This document shows positions 1-4,710 of a stretch of DNA of 5,539 nucleotides, in pieces; within the stretch, counting starts at the first letter, position 1; each line of letters starts with the position of its first letter. Origin of the DNA: Chloroflexota bacterium (GTDB taxonomy: Bacteria > Chloroflexota > Anaerolineae > Promineifilales > Promineifilaceae); the NCBI GenBank assembly GCA_024223125.1, contig JAAEOP010000718.1:1-5539 (forward strand), given 5' to 3'. Under the pieces are notes generated by a model that was not told the origin of the DNA, did no database searches, and worked only from the letters and a program-made list of their open reading frames with translations. The translations under genes and the position numbers were made by a program.

Positions 1-1
1 A

Positions 2-286
2 AACATGGCCGAACAGCTTTATGTACGCGGTGGGGCTGTCATCATTGATCATGGCCTGGGTATTTACAGCGGCTACTACCATATGTCCGAGGTCTCTGTG
101 GTAGTTGGCGATATAGTACAGTCCGGGCAGGTCATCGGCGTGGTTGGCACAACCGGACTTTCTACCGGCAACCATCTACATTGGGATTTGCTGATTAACG
201 GTGTCTGGGTAGACGCGCAAGCCTGGTTGGAGCAGGGTATGAGTTGTTGGATTTTGGCAGCGTGGAGGGAGGGTTGTGAGGATTAA
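2..286 (+). CDS. M23 family (LytM-type) metallopeptidase, C-terminal fragment
   Basis: This is the 3' end of a gene whose start lies left of the window. The frame is open from base 2, and the ATG at 5 is probably internal because the fragment begins in mid-domain. About 70 residues match the end of a peptidase M23 domain, a zinc endopeptidase fold that cleaves peptide bridges in cell-wall peptidoglycan or serves as a non-catalytic wall-binding module. Counting from the ATG at 5, the visible hallmarks are HGLGIYSGYYHMSE with His26, the glycine-rich turn GDIVQSGQVIGVVGTTGLS, and GNHLHWDL with the HxH pair His57/His59. In this family the second His is a zinc ligand and the first is catalytic. 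The other zinc ligands (HxxxD) would be upstream and cannot be checked. The tail after the domain is about 18 residues and has no known motif. The gene is convergent with the hydrolase, with 30 bp between stop codons. The family call is firm; the target bond and cell location are unknown. Confidence 0.85.
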   Translation, partial: NMAEQLYVRGGAVIIDHGLGIYSGYYHMSEVSVVVGDIVQSGQVIGVVGTTGLSTGNHLHWDLLINGVWVDAQAWLEQGMSCWILAAWREGCED

Positions 287-314
287 GAGATTGGGTTAAT
301 CTCTCAATCTCAAT
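286..314. repeat. Small GAGATTG/AATCTC inverted repeat between convergent genes
   Basis: The 30 bp gap between the convergent stops is almost entirely repeat. AGAGATT (286-292) pairs with AATCTCT (298-304) around a 5-base loop. A second copy, CAATCTC (305-311), could pair instead with GAGATTG (287-293). It belongs to the same sequence family as the larger array at 1163-1215. There is no T-run on either side, so it is a poor intrinsic terminator, although its position between two convergent genes would suit a bidirectional one. Confidence 0.55.
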
Positions 315-316
315 CA

Positions 317-1141
317 TCAAAACACCATATCGTCTAATGCCAACGATTCCAGAAAATCAATCACAGCATCGTTAAACGCATCGGACTGCTCCAAATTGGG
401 TAGGTGTCCGGCGTTAGGGATGGTGACAAGACGTCCGTTGGGCAGCGCCTCTGCCATTTCTTTTGCTTCACCCAGAGGGATGAGTTGGTCATCTTCTCCA
501 TGAATGACTAACACGGGCACATCAATCTCAGCCAGCGTCAGTGTAGAATCGGGTCGGTTTTTCATGGCGGCTAACGCGCCTACAATCCCCTCCACCGATG
601 TTCCCTCCATCATATCGCGCACATAATCCACCAGTTCTGGGTCATTTTCGTAGGCAGTGGGGGCAAACATTTTGGGCAGCATAGCTGAAGCGATTGCCTT
701 TCCCCCCCGCCGCTGTGCCACTTCTGCCATTTTATCCCGGTTTGCCTTGCCTTCATCCGAATCGGCCGCAGCCCGTGTAGCCGTCAAAATCATACCGGCA
801 ATATGCTCCCGGTAGCGGCGGTAAAATTCAAAGGCCACATACCCACCCATAGAGAGACCGCATACCACAAACGGCGAGGCTACATTCAAGTAACCCATTA
901 AATCGGCACAATCATCGGCCAATATTTCCATACTGTACGGTCCAGCTACATTGTCCGCATTGCCATGTCCGCGTAAATCGGGGGCAATCACCCGTACAAA
1001 ATTCGCCAGATCATCAATCTGCAAATTCCATAGGCTGCTGCTTAATGGAAAGCCGTGAATCAACAGCAGCGCCGGTTTATCACAGCTATCCTGAAAGGCC
1101 ATCAAAAAATCGTCTGCATGATTGTGGTGATTATCGCTCAT
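317..1141 (-). CDS. Alpha/beta-fold hydrolase, enol-lactonase/esterase-like
   Basis: A 274-residue single-domain cytoplasmic hydrolase of usual length for the fold, with no signal peptide. The oxyanion-hole motif HGFPLSS lies at about residues 29-35. The nucleophile elbow GLSMGG gives Ser97, GEDDQLIP gives the acid Asp218, and NAGHLPNLEQ gives the catalytic His246, so the triad is complete. DLRGHG (55-60) after strand 4 is also typical. The variable cap region covers about residues 125-195. The closest general resemblance is to 3-oxoadipate enol-lactonase-like and small esterase members, but no aromatic-degradation genes are nearby, so the substrate is open. The ATG at 1141 is supported by AGGAG (1150-1154) eight bases upstream. 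The N-terminus, with several His residues (SDNHHNHADD), precedes the core. It is the last gene of the minus-strand run, 72 bp after prs, and related repeats flank it on both sides. Confidence 0.88.
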   Translation of the reverse strand: MSDNHHNHADDFLMAFQDSCDKPALLLIHGFPLSSSLWNLQIDDLANFVRVIAPDLRGHGNADNVAGPYSMEILADDCADLMGYLNVASPFVVCGLSMGGYVAFEFYRRYREHIAGMILTATRAAADSDEGKANRDKMAEVAQRRGGKAIASAMLPKMFAPTAYENDPELVDYVRDMMEGTSVEGIVGALAAMKNRPDSTLTLAEIDVPVLVIHGEDDQLIPLGEAKEMAEALPNGRLVTIPNAGHLPNLEQSDAFNDAVIDFLESLALDDMVF

Positions 1142-1149
1142 TGTATCTT

Positions 1150-1154
1150 CTCCT
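1150..1154 (-). promoter_or_regulatory. Shine-Dalgarno site of the alpha/beta hydrolase gene
   Basis: On the minus strand AAAAGGAG ends eight bases before the ATG at 1141. It is the best-spaced strong ribosome site in the window and fixes the hydrolase start at 1141 rather than at the internal Met14. Confidence 0.75.
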
Positions 1155-1162
1155 TTTCAGAA

Positions 1163-1215
1163 AGATTAGAGATTGGAGATTATGCTCAATCTCCAATCTC
1201 CCAATCTCCAATCTC
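1163..1215. repeat. AATCTCC heptamer array with perfect 13-bp hairpin
   Basis: Positions 1188-1215 hold four successive AATCTC(C) units, spaced 7, 8 and 7 bases. To their left, 1169-1181 (GAGATTGGAGATT) is the exact reverse complement of 1188-1200, leaving a 6-base loop (ATGCTC). The 13-base unit AATCTCCAATCTC recurs directly at 1203-1215. The array fills most of the gap between prs and the hydrolase, and its last bases are part of the prs TGA stop (1214-1216). In RNA from the minus strand it would form a stem just after the prs stop. It resembles the short tandemly repeated heptamers of filamentous cyanobacteria in style only. Confidence 0.8.
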
Positions 1216-2194
1216 ATCCTTCCATCCCTTCAAAAAGATCACCAATGGAACGGCGGCAATAATTTTGGCGAATGGCTTCAGAAAAAACTGTGCCTACGGG
1301 TAAAACTGTTAAATTAGGTGGACAACGGTCTAACGGCCGTTGCACTGTATCCGTCGTCACCACCTCCACAATTTGGGGAATAGAGGCAATGCGTTCGACG
1401 GCCGTACCTAAGAACAACCCATGTGTACACATCAATGTAATCCGCTGTATACCACTTTCTATCAACACCTGGCTCAATTCCACCACCGAACCGGCGGTGG
1501 CAATTTCATCATCATACACAATAGCGTGTTCAAAGCCGCTTACCTGTCGTCTGATCATCCCCCCAATTTTCACTTCTGTATCCGATACTCGTGTCTTATC
1601 GGCCGAGGCAACGGGCAAACTCAAATCGCGGGCAAAACGGGCCGCCGGTTTGGCCCGCCCCATATCAGGCGCCACTACCACATCTTTGGCCGGATCAAGT
1701 TCACGCTGTCGAATGTATTGGGTTAATTCCATCCGAGCTGTCAGCGGGTCAGTCGGAATACTGAAAAAACCATGCACCTGCGGCGCATGAAGCGTCATGG
1801 TCATAAAATGGGTGGCCCCCGCTGTAAGCAGCATATCAGCAATCAGTCGGGCCGTAATGGAGATACGGGGGGCATCTTTTTTGTCGGAACGGGCATAGGA
1901 AAAATAAGGGACGATGGCATGAATTTCACGCGCGGCCGCGCTCTTAGCAATATCCAGCATCATCAACAATTCCAACACATGGTCACTAACAGGTGGCGTT
2001 AAGGATTGCACAATATATACAACGCGACCACGCACACTTTCACCCAGCTGGACAAATAGGTTATCGTTACTGAACTTGGCATATTTGGTTTCTGCCAGCG
2101 GCACTTGCAAATGGTTAGCTATTCTGTGAGCCAGGGGATGGTTGGAACGGCCGCTAAAAAAGCGTATTTCATCCGGGTCTATTTCTCTGCTCAT
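1214..2194 (-). CDS. prs: Ribose-phosphate pyrophosphokinase, divergent subfamily
   Basis: A 326-residue cytosolic PRPP synthetase homologue of normal length (about 310-330). The canonical enzyme transfers pyrophosphate from ATP to ribose 5-phosphate, giving PRPP for nucleotide, His and Trp synthesis. Two tandem phosphoribosyltransferase-like domains are visible. Recognisable blocks are ESVRG..VYIVQS (52-64), VPYFSYARSDKKD (95-107), LHAPQVHGFFSIPTD (135-149), VVAPDMGRAK (173-182), the flexible-loop K200/R202, the ribose-phosphate loop DDEIATAGS (228-236) and THGLF (257-261). Several usual active-site residues differ: FSNDN replaces FSDGE, YARSD replaces YARQD, TLHA replaces DLHA, and the loop has Ala232 where most enzymes have Asp. 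It may be a catalytically distinct clade or a regulatory homologue. AGGAGA at 2201-2206, six bases upstream, supports the start at 2194. It follows aat by 66 bp. Confidence 0.9.
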   Translation of the reverse strand: MSREIDPDEIRFFSGRSNHPLAHRIANHLQVPLAETKYAKFSNDNLFVQLGESVRGRVVYIVQSLTPPVSDHVLELLMMLDIAKSAAAREIHAIVPYFSYARSDKKDAPRISITARLIADMLLTAGATHFMTMTLHAPQVHGFFSIPTDPLTARMELTQYIRQRELDPAKDVVVAPDMGRAKPAARFARDLSLPVASADKTRVSDTEVKIGGMIRRQVSGFEHAIVYDDEIATAGSVVELSQVLIESGIQRITLMCTHGLFLGTAVERIASIPQIVEVVTTDTVQRPLDRCPPNLTVLPVGTVFSEAIRQNYCRRSIGDLFEGMEG

Positions 2195-2200
2195 TTCTAA

Positions 2201-2206
2201 TCTCCT
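2201..2206 (-). promoter_or_regulatory. Shine-Dalgarno site of prs
   Basis: AGGAGA on the minus strand, six bases before the ATG at 2194. The nearest upstream ATG in this leader (minus-strand 2210) is followed at once by TAG, so it cannot be the start. Confidence 0.7.
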
Positions 2207-2210
2207 ACAT

Positions 2211-2226
2211 GATTGCGGATTGCGGA
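2211..2226. repeat. GATTGCG tandem heptamer (two full copies)
   Basis: GATTGCGGATTGCGGA lies in the 66 bp gap between aat and prs: two exact 7-base units and a partial third. It has the same unit length and starts with GATTG like the GATTGGA family at 1163-1215, but differs in the last bases. It sits just upstream of the prs ribosome site. Confidence 0.5.
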
Positions 2227-2260
2227 ATGGAAATCGACAATTTGCGAAACCTGTGAAATT

Positions 2261-2875
2261 TCATTCATCATAATGCACGTCATTCTCCATGCTGCCAAAA
2301 TCAGCCGTGAACAATAAAGTATGCGCCAGTCGCCTTTTGTATTCGGCGGCCGAAATTTCTATAGCTCCAAACTGCTGCAAATGCTCGGTTAAAAATTGGA
2401 TGTCAAGCAGTTGGAAACCGCCTGCCCGCAGCCGCCGTACCAGATGCACCAGGGCAACTTTGCTGCTGTCACGCGCACGGCTAAACATGCTTTCACCAGC
2501 AAACAATCCTTGCACAGTCACACCATAGAGGCCGCCTACCAGACGACCGTCTTGCCAACATTCCACACTATGGGCAAACCCTAAACGATGCAGCGCCGTG
2601 TAAGCTCCTATCAGCTCATCACTAATCCAGGTCGTGTCTCGGTTTGAGGTTGGGGTGGCGCAGGCTTGCATAACGGCCGTGAAAGCTGTATCTACCCGCA
2701 CCTCAAACACCCCGCGCCGCACCAGTCGGGTCAAACGGTGCGGCACATAAAAACCAGGCAAAGGGATAATGGCCCGTGGGTCTGGATCATACCAATAAAT
2801 TTGCCCATCTTCATGAGCCATTGGGAAAACCCCTTTACAATAAGCGGCTAGCAGTAGTCTGGGTGTCAATTGCAT
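2261..2875 (-). CDS. aat: Leucyl/phenylalanyl-tRNA--protein transferase
   Basis: Aat moves Leu or Phe from charged tRNA onto N-terminal Arg or Lys of proteins, creating N-degrons for ClpS/ClpAP-type breakdown in the cytosol. From the chosen ATG (2875) the protein has 204 residues. In order it shows GVFPM (15-19), WYDPDPRAIIPL (28-39), TTWISDELIGAY (81-92), VGGLYGV (113-119), GESMFSRARDSSKVAL (127-142) and LLDIQFLTEHLQQFGA (156-171). All are family signatures of the GNAT-like catalytic domain. The frame stays open to a GTG at 2923, but those 16 extra codons fall inside an inverted repeat, and the family normally starts with a short L(T/S)P..LL..Y segment, which MQLTPRLLLAAY matches. No strong ribosome site precedes the ATG. 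The N-terminal extension found in proteobacterial Aat is absent. It follows the HMG-CoA lyase gene by 66 bp. Confidence 0.93.
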   Translation of the reverse strand: MQLTPRLLLAAYCKGVFPMAHEDGQIYWYDPDPRAIIPLPGFYVPHRLTRLVRRGVFEVRVDTAFTAVMQACATPTSNRDTTWISDELIGAYTALHRLGFAHSVECWQDGRLVGGLYGVTVQGLFAGESMFSRARDSSKVALVHLVRRLRAGGFQLLDIQFLTEHLQQFGAIEISAAEYKRRLAHTLLFTADFGSMENDVHYDE

Positions 2876-2885
2876 ATATGATTGT

Positions 2886-2935
2886 CTTGTTCGTAGTGAC
2901 CGCTTTAGCAGGCTAAAGCCCACACTACAAACAAG
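2886..2935. repeat. 50-bp near-perfect inverted repeat (REP/MITE-like)
   Basis: Arms 2886-2909 and 2912-2935 (24 bases each) are reverse complements at 20 of 24 positions, with a 2-base loop (AG). The inner arms GCTTTAGC (2902-2909) and GCTAAAGC (2912-2919) are perfect, as are GTAGTG (2893-2898) and CACTAC (2923-2928). The mismatches cluster in a 3-base bulge plus one site. It fills most of the gap between the HMG-CoA lyase stop (2942) and the aat ATG (2875). No T-run follows on the minus strand, so it is not a standard terminator. It looks like a dispersed palindromic element or a processed-RNA hairpin. Confidence 0.75.
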
Positions 2936-2941
2936 GGATGA

Positions 2942-3868
2942 TTACCTGAATTCCACCGATGGTTCTGTACGGCAGTAGCTTTCCCACCAAGCGCGAATAC
3001 GGCCGCCAACCGGACGGCCGATAAATGTTTCCAGATCATGCACCACATCCCACAACCGCTGAAAGTCTACACCCGTGCCAATATCCATTTTATAGGCCAG
3101 GAACACCAGGTCTTCTGTGGCCAGATTTCCGGCCGCACCGGGGGCGAAGGGACAACCGCCCAAGCCGCCTACGCTGCTGTCAAAAATACGTACCCCTGCT
3201 TGCAGGGCCGTGGTGGCATTGGCCAAGCCCATCGCCTGTGTATCATGCAGATGTACCGCCAGTCGGTTCATGTCCAGATGACGGCCCAGCTTTTCCATGA
3301 GACGGCCGACATCTAACGGATTAGCAAAGCCAATTGTATCGGCAATTGCCAGCTCATCTACCCCTAAATCCCACAGCTTTTCAGCCAAGGCAACAGTGCG
3401 CTGGGGCGGTGTTGGTCCTTCAAAGGGGCATACCCAGGCTGTCATCACATAAGCCCGCGTCCAGATGCCGTCACGTTTGGCTTGCGCTGTCAAACTGCGG
3501 GTAATTTCTAACGCTTTCTGGGGTGACATGCGTGTGTTTTTCTGGCTGAATGTTTCACTGACGCCTACGCCAAAAGCCATCGCCCGACAGCCGGTTGCCA
3601 GGGCGCGATCATAGCCGCGTTGGTTAAATGCCAGACCAATAAAATCAGTCTGGGGATATTTTTGCCGGTTCGCTTGCATCAATTCATCGGCATCGGCCAT
3701 TTGGGGCACAGCTTTGGGATGGACAAAACTGGTCAGTTCAATATGTTGCAAACCGGCAGCTATCAGGCCATCTACTAGTTGATTTTTTTGGACAGTGTTA
3801 ACGGGGGTGGCTTCATTTTGTAAGCCATCGCGGGGGCCAACTTCATATATTTTTATATAGTCTGGCAT
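2942..3868 (-). CDS. mvaB: Hydroxymethylglutaryl-CoA lyase
   Basis: A 308-residue TIM-barrel enzyme of the HMGL-like family, normal length. HMG-CoA lyase splits 3-hydroxy-3-methylglutaryl-CoA into acetyl-CoA and acetoacetate, the last step of leucine breakdown. Visible motifs are VGPRDGLQNE (10-19, with catalytic Arg13/Asp14), ELTSFVHPKAVPQM (44-57), CPFEG (147-151), the metal-binding HLHDT (His206/His208) and the signature GGLGGCPFAPGAAGN (234-248) with the active-site loop Cys239. These motifs fit HMG-CoA lyase better than isopropylmalate or homocitrate synthases, though lyases for related 3-hydroxyacyl-CoAs are possible. No other leucine-degradation genes are in view. The ATG at 3868 fits the family start (IYEVGPRDG). 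Its ribosome site is weak, and the bases just before it repeat the 10-mer found before aat. It lies 48 bp after the DUF423 gene. Confidence 0.92.
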   Translation of the reverse strand: MPDYIKIYEVGPRDGLQNEATPVNTVQKNQLVDGLIAAGLQHIELTSFVHPKAVPQMADADELMQANRQKYPQTDFIGLAFNQRGYDRALATGCRAMAFGVGVSETFSQKNTRMSPQKALEITRSLTAQAKRDGIWTRAYVMTAWVCPFEGPTPPQRTVALAEKLWDLGVDELAIADTIGFANPLDVGRLMEKLGRHLDMNRLAVHLHDTQAMGLANATTALQAGVRIFDSSVGGLGGCPFAPGAAGNLATEDLVFLAYKMDIGTGVDFQRLWDVVHDLETFIGRPVGGRIRAWWESYCRTEPSVEFR

Positions 3869-3875
3869 TGTCTTG

Positions 3876-3897
3876 TACCGATATTCCCGGAACGGTA
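3876..3897. promoter_or_regulatory. Possible operator-like dyad before the HMG-CoA lyase gene
   Basis: TACCG (3876-3880) and CGGTA (3893-3897) form 5-bp arms around a spacer that itself holds TTCC-C-GGAA (3884-3892). The dyad ends eight bases upstream of the lyase ATG, in a 48 bp gap. It could be an operator or a weak hairpin in the leader. A dyad this short can arise by chance, so this is only a suggestion. Confidence 0.2.
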
Positions 3898-3916
3898 TGT
3901 GGGTTTATGGATGACT

Positions 3917-4294
3917 TTATTGGCCACGCCAGGCAGCTATGAACAGGCAAGCCCACCCTGCAAGAAAGGCTAAACCGCCAAACGGGGTTACAGCGCCCAG
4001 CCAGCGCAGCCGGGTGGCTACTAGCAAATACAAACTGCCTGAAAACAGGATGATACCCAGAACAAACATATATCCAGCCCATGTTGGCAAAGAGTCACCC
4101 CATTTTTCTATGGCCCAGGCGGAAATAAGAAGAGCCAGGGCGTGGATCATGTGGTAACGCACGGCCGTGTCATACGTTCCTTCTAATTCTGGATATTGGC
4201 TAAAAGTAGGGGCTAATCCATGCGCCCCAAATGCGCCGGCCGCCACACCCAGAAACATTAGGGCGGAACCGATCATAAAAAAAATTCTATCCAT
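3917..4294 (-). CDS. DUF423 family small membrane protein (YgdD-like)
   Basis: A 125-residue integral membrane protein with four predicted hydrophobic segments at about residues 3-24, 47-63, 71-93 and 99-122. The family signatures are clear: GAFGAHGL (20-27), YHMIHALALL (47-56), LFSGSLYLLV (83-92) and LGAVTPFGGLAFLAGW (99-114). DUF423 proteins are widespread and of unknown biochemical function; their usual length is about 120-130 residues. The start at 4294 is only 8 bp after the stop of the upstream small-domain gene. Its ribosome site AAGGAA (4306-4311) lies over the last codons and stop of that gene, with a longish 11-base spacer, which suggests translational coupling. Codon 43-45 (Thr-Ala-Val) carries one ACGGCCGT copy. 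Membership is firm and function unknown. Confidence 0.9.
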   Translation of the reverse strand: MDRIFFMIGSALMFLGVAAGAFGAHGLAPTFSQYPELEGTYDTAVRYHMIHALALLISAWAIEKWGDSLPTWAGYMFVLGIILFSGSLYLLVATRLRWLGAVTPFGGLAFLAGWACLFIAAWRGQ

Positions 4295-4302
4295 CGTATT
4301 TT

Positions 4303-4671
4303 TTATTCCTTATCTTCCTGGCGGGGGTGTTGGGAGCTGTCCCAACGCATAGTGGGCGGCTCTTCAATAGCTTGTCCTTCGCCGGCCGCCATCCTATCCA
4401 ACCAATCTAAGCGGTTATCCCGCGGACTGTTTTCTGGCTGTAAATATTTCTGATAACGGGGTTTTAACTGCGGCCGTTCTTGAACTAATAGAAGCATCAG
4501 GTCTGGCAAACGGCCGCTGCGCTCCACCTTACCAATCAACGATCCGGCTTTGTCTGACAGGGATTTGCCGCCTAAAGACGCAAAATTTATCCCTAAACGG
4601 CTGCTCAATTGGGCCAGTTCATCTTTAGAAAAGTTAGCTACTAAATCATCACGTAATTGGTGTCGGTTCAT
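4303..4671 (-). CDS. Small protein resembling an effector-associated domain (EAD), stand-alone
   Basis: A 122-residue soluble protein (124 if translation starts at the first of three tandem ATGs, 4677). Residues 2-68 look like an all-helical effector-associated, death-fold-like domain: LRDDLVANFSKDELAQL, then LGINFASLGG, KAGSLIGKVERSGRLPDL and VQERP. The pattern FS.(D/E)EL..L...LGI....L.G....KA..LI....R.GRLP.L......RP is one I recall from bacterial conflict proteins, where such domains are fused to proteases, TIR or NTPase modules and act as adaptors. Here no effector domain follows: residues 75-122 are polar, charged and probably disordered, with one possible helix (DNRLDWLDRMAA). The neighbours are coaBC (about 39 bp upstream) and the DUF423 gene (8 bp between the coding regions). 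AGGGA at 4678-4682 is best spaced for the third ATG. Homology is from memory and the function is not known. Confidence 0.6.
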   Translation of the reverse strand: MNRHQLRDDLVANFSKDELAQLSSRLGINFASLGGKSLSDKAGSLIGKVERSGRLPDLMLLLVQERPQLKPRYQKYLQPENSPRDNRLDWLDRMAAGEGQAIEEPPTMRWDSSQHPRQEDKE

Positions 4672-4677
4672 CATCAT

Positions 4678-4682
4678 TCCCT
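4678..4682 (-). promoter_or_regulatory. Shine-Dalgarno site that decides among three tandem ATGs
   Basis: AGGGA on the minus strand touches the first ATG (4677), is 3 bases from the second (4674) and 6 bases from the third (4671). Only the last spacing is comfortable for initiation, so the third ATG is preferred for the small-domain gene. Confidence 0.5.
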
Positions 4683-4710
4683 AAATACCAGTTTCGCGTT
4701 ACAGTTCATC

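Noticed and set aside
1188..1215. Possible CRISPR-like array
   Set aside because: Units are only 7-8 bases with no spacers, so it is a simple tandem heptamer repeat.
1272..1790. Plus-strand open frame of 172 codons opposite prs
   Set aside because: It lies wholly antisense to a well-supported prs gene, has low-complexity Ser/Thr/Arg-rich sequence without any family motif, and no ribosome site of note.
2254..2263. Ten-base palindrome TGAAATTTCA at the end of aat
   Set aside because: It overlaps the stop codon, is AT-rich and short, and nothing else in the gap suggests an operator; chance is the simplest account.
2876..2923. Sixteen-residue N-terminal extension of aat from the GTG at 2923
   Set aside because: The extension is encoded by the inverted repeat, has no family counterpart and no ribosome site; the ATG at 2875 matches the usual family start.
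2886..2935. Rho-independent terminator between the HMG-CoA lyase gene and aat
   Set aside because: The stem is strong but no T-run follows on the minus strand, and the arms extend symmetrically into AT-rich ends, unlike a standard terminator.
3025..3316. Two overlapping plus-strand frames of about 90 codons opposite the HMG-CoA lyase gene
   Set aside because: They are antisense shadows: the lyase reading frame shows unbroken family motifs here, and the translations resemble no protein I know.
3843..4082. Minus-strand frame of 79 codons overlapping the DUF423 and HMG-CoA lyase genes
   Set aside because: It is out of frame with both firm genes, overlaps the end of one and the start of the other, and shows Cys/Trp-rich nonsense-like composition.
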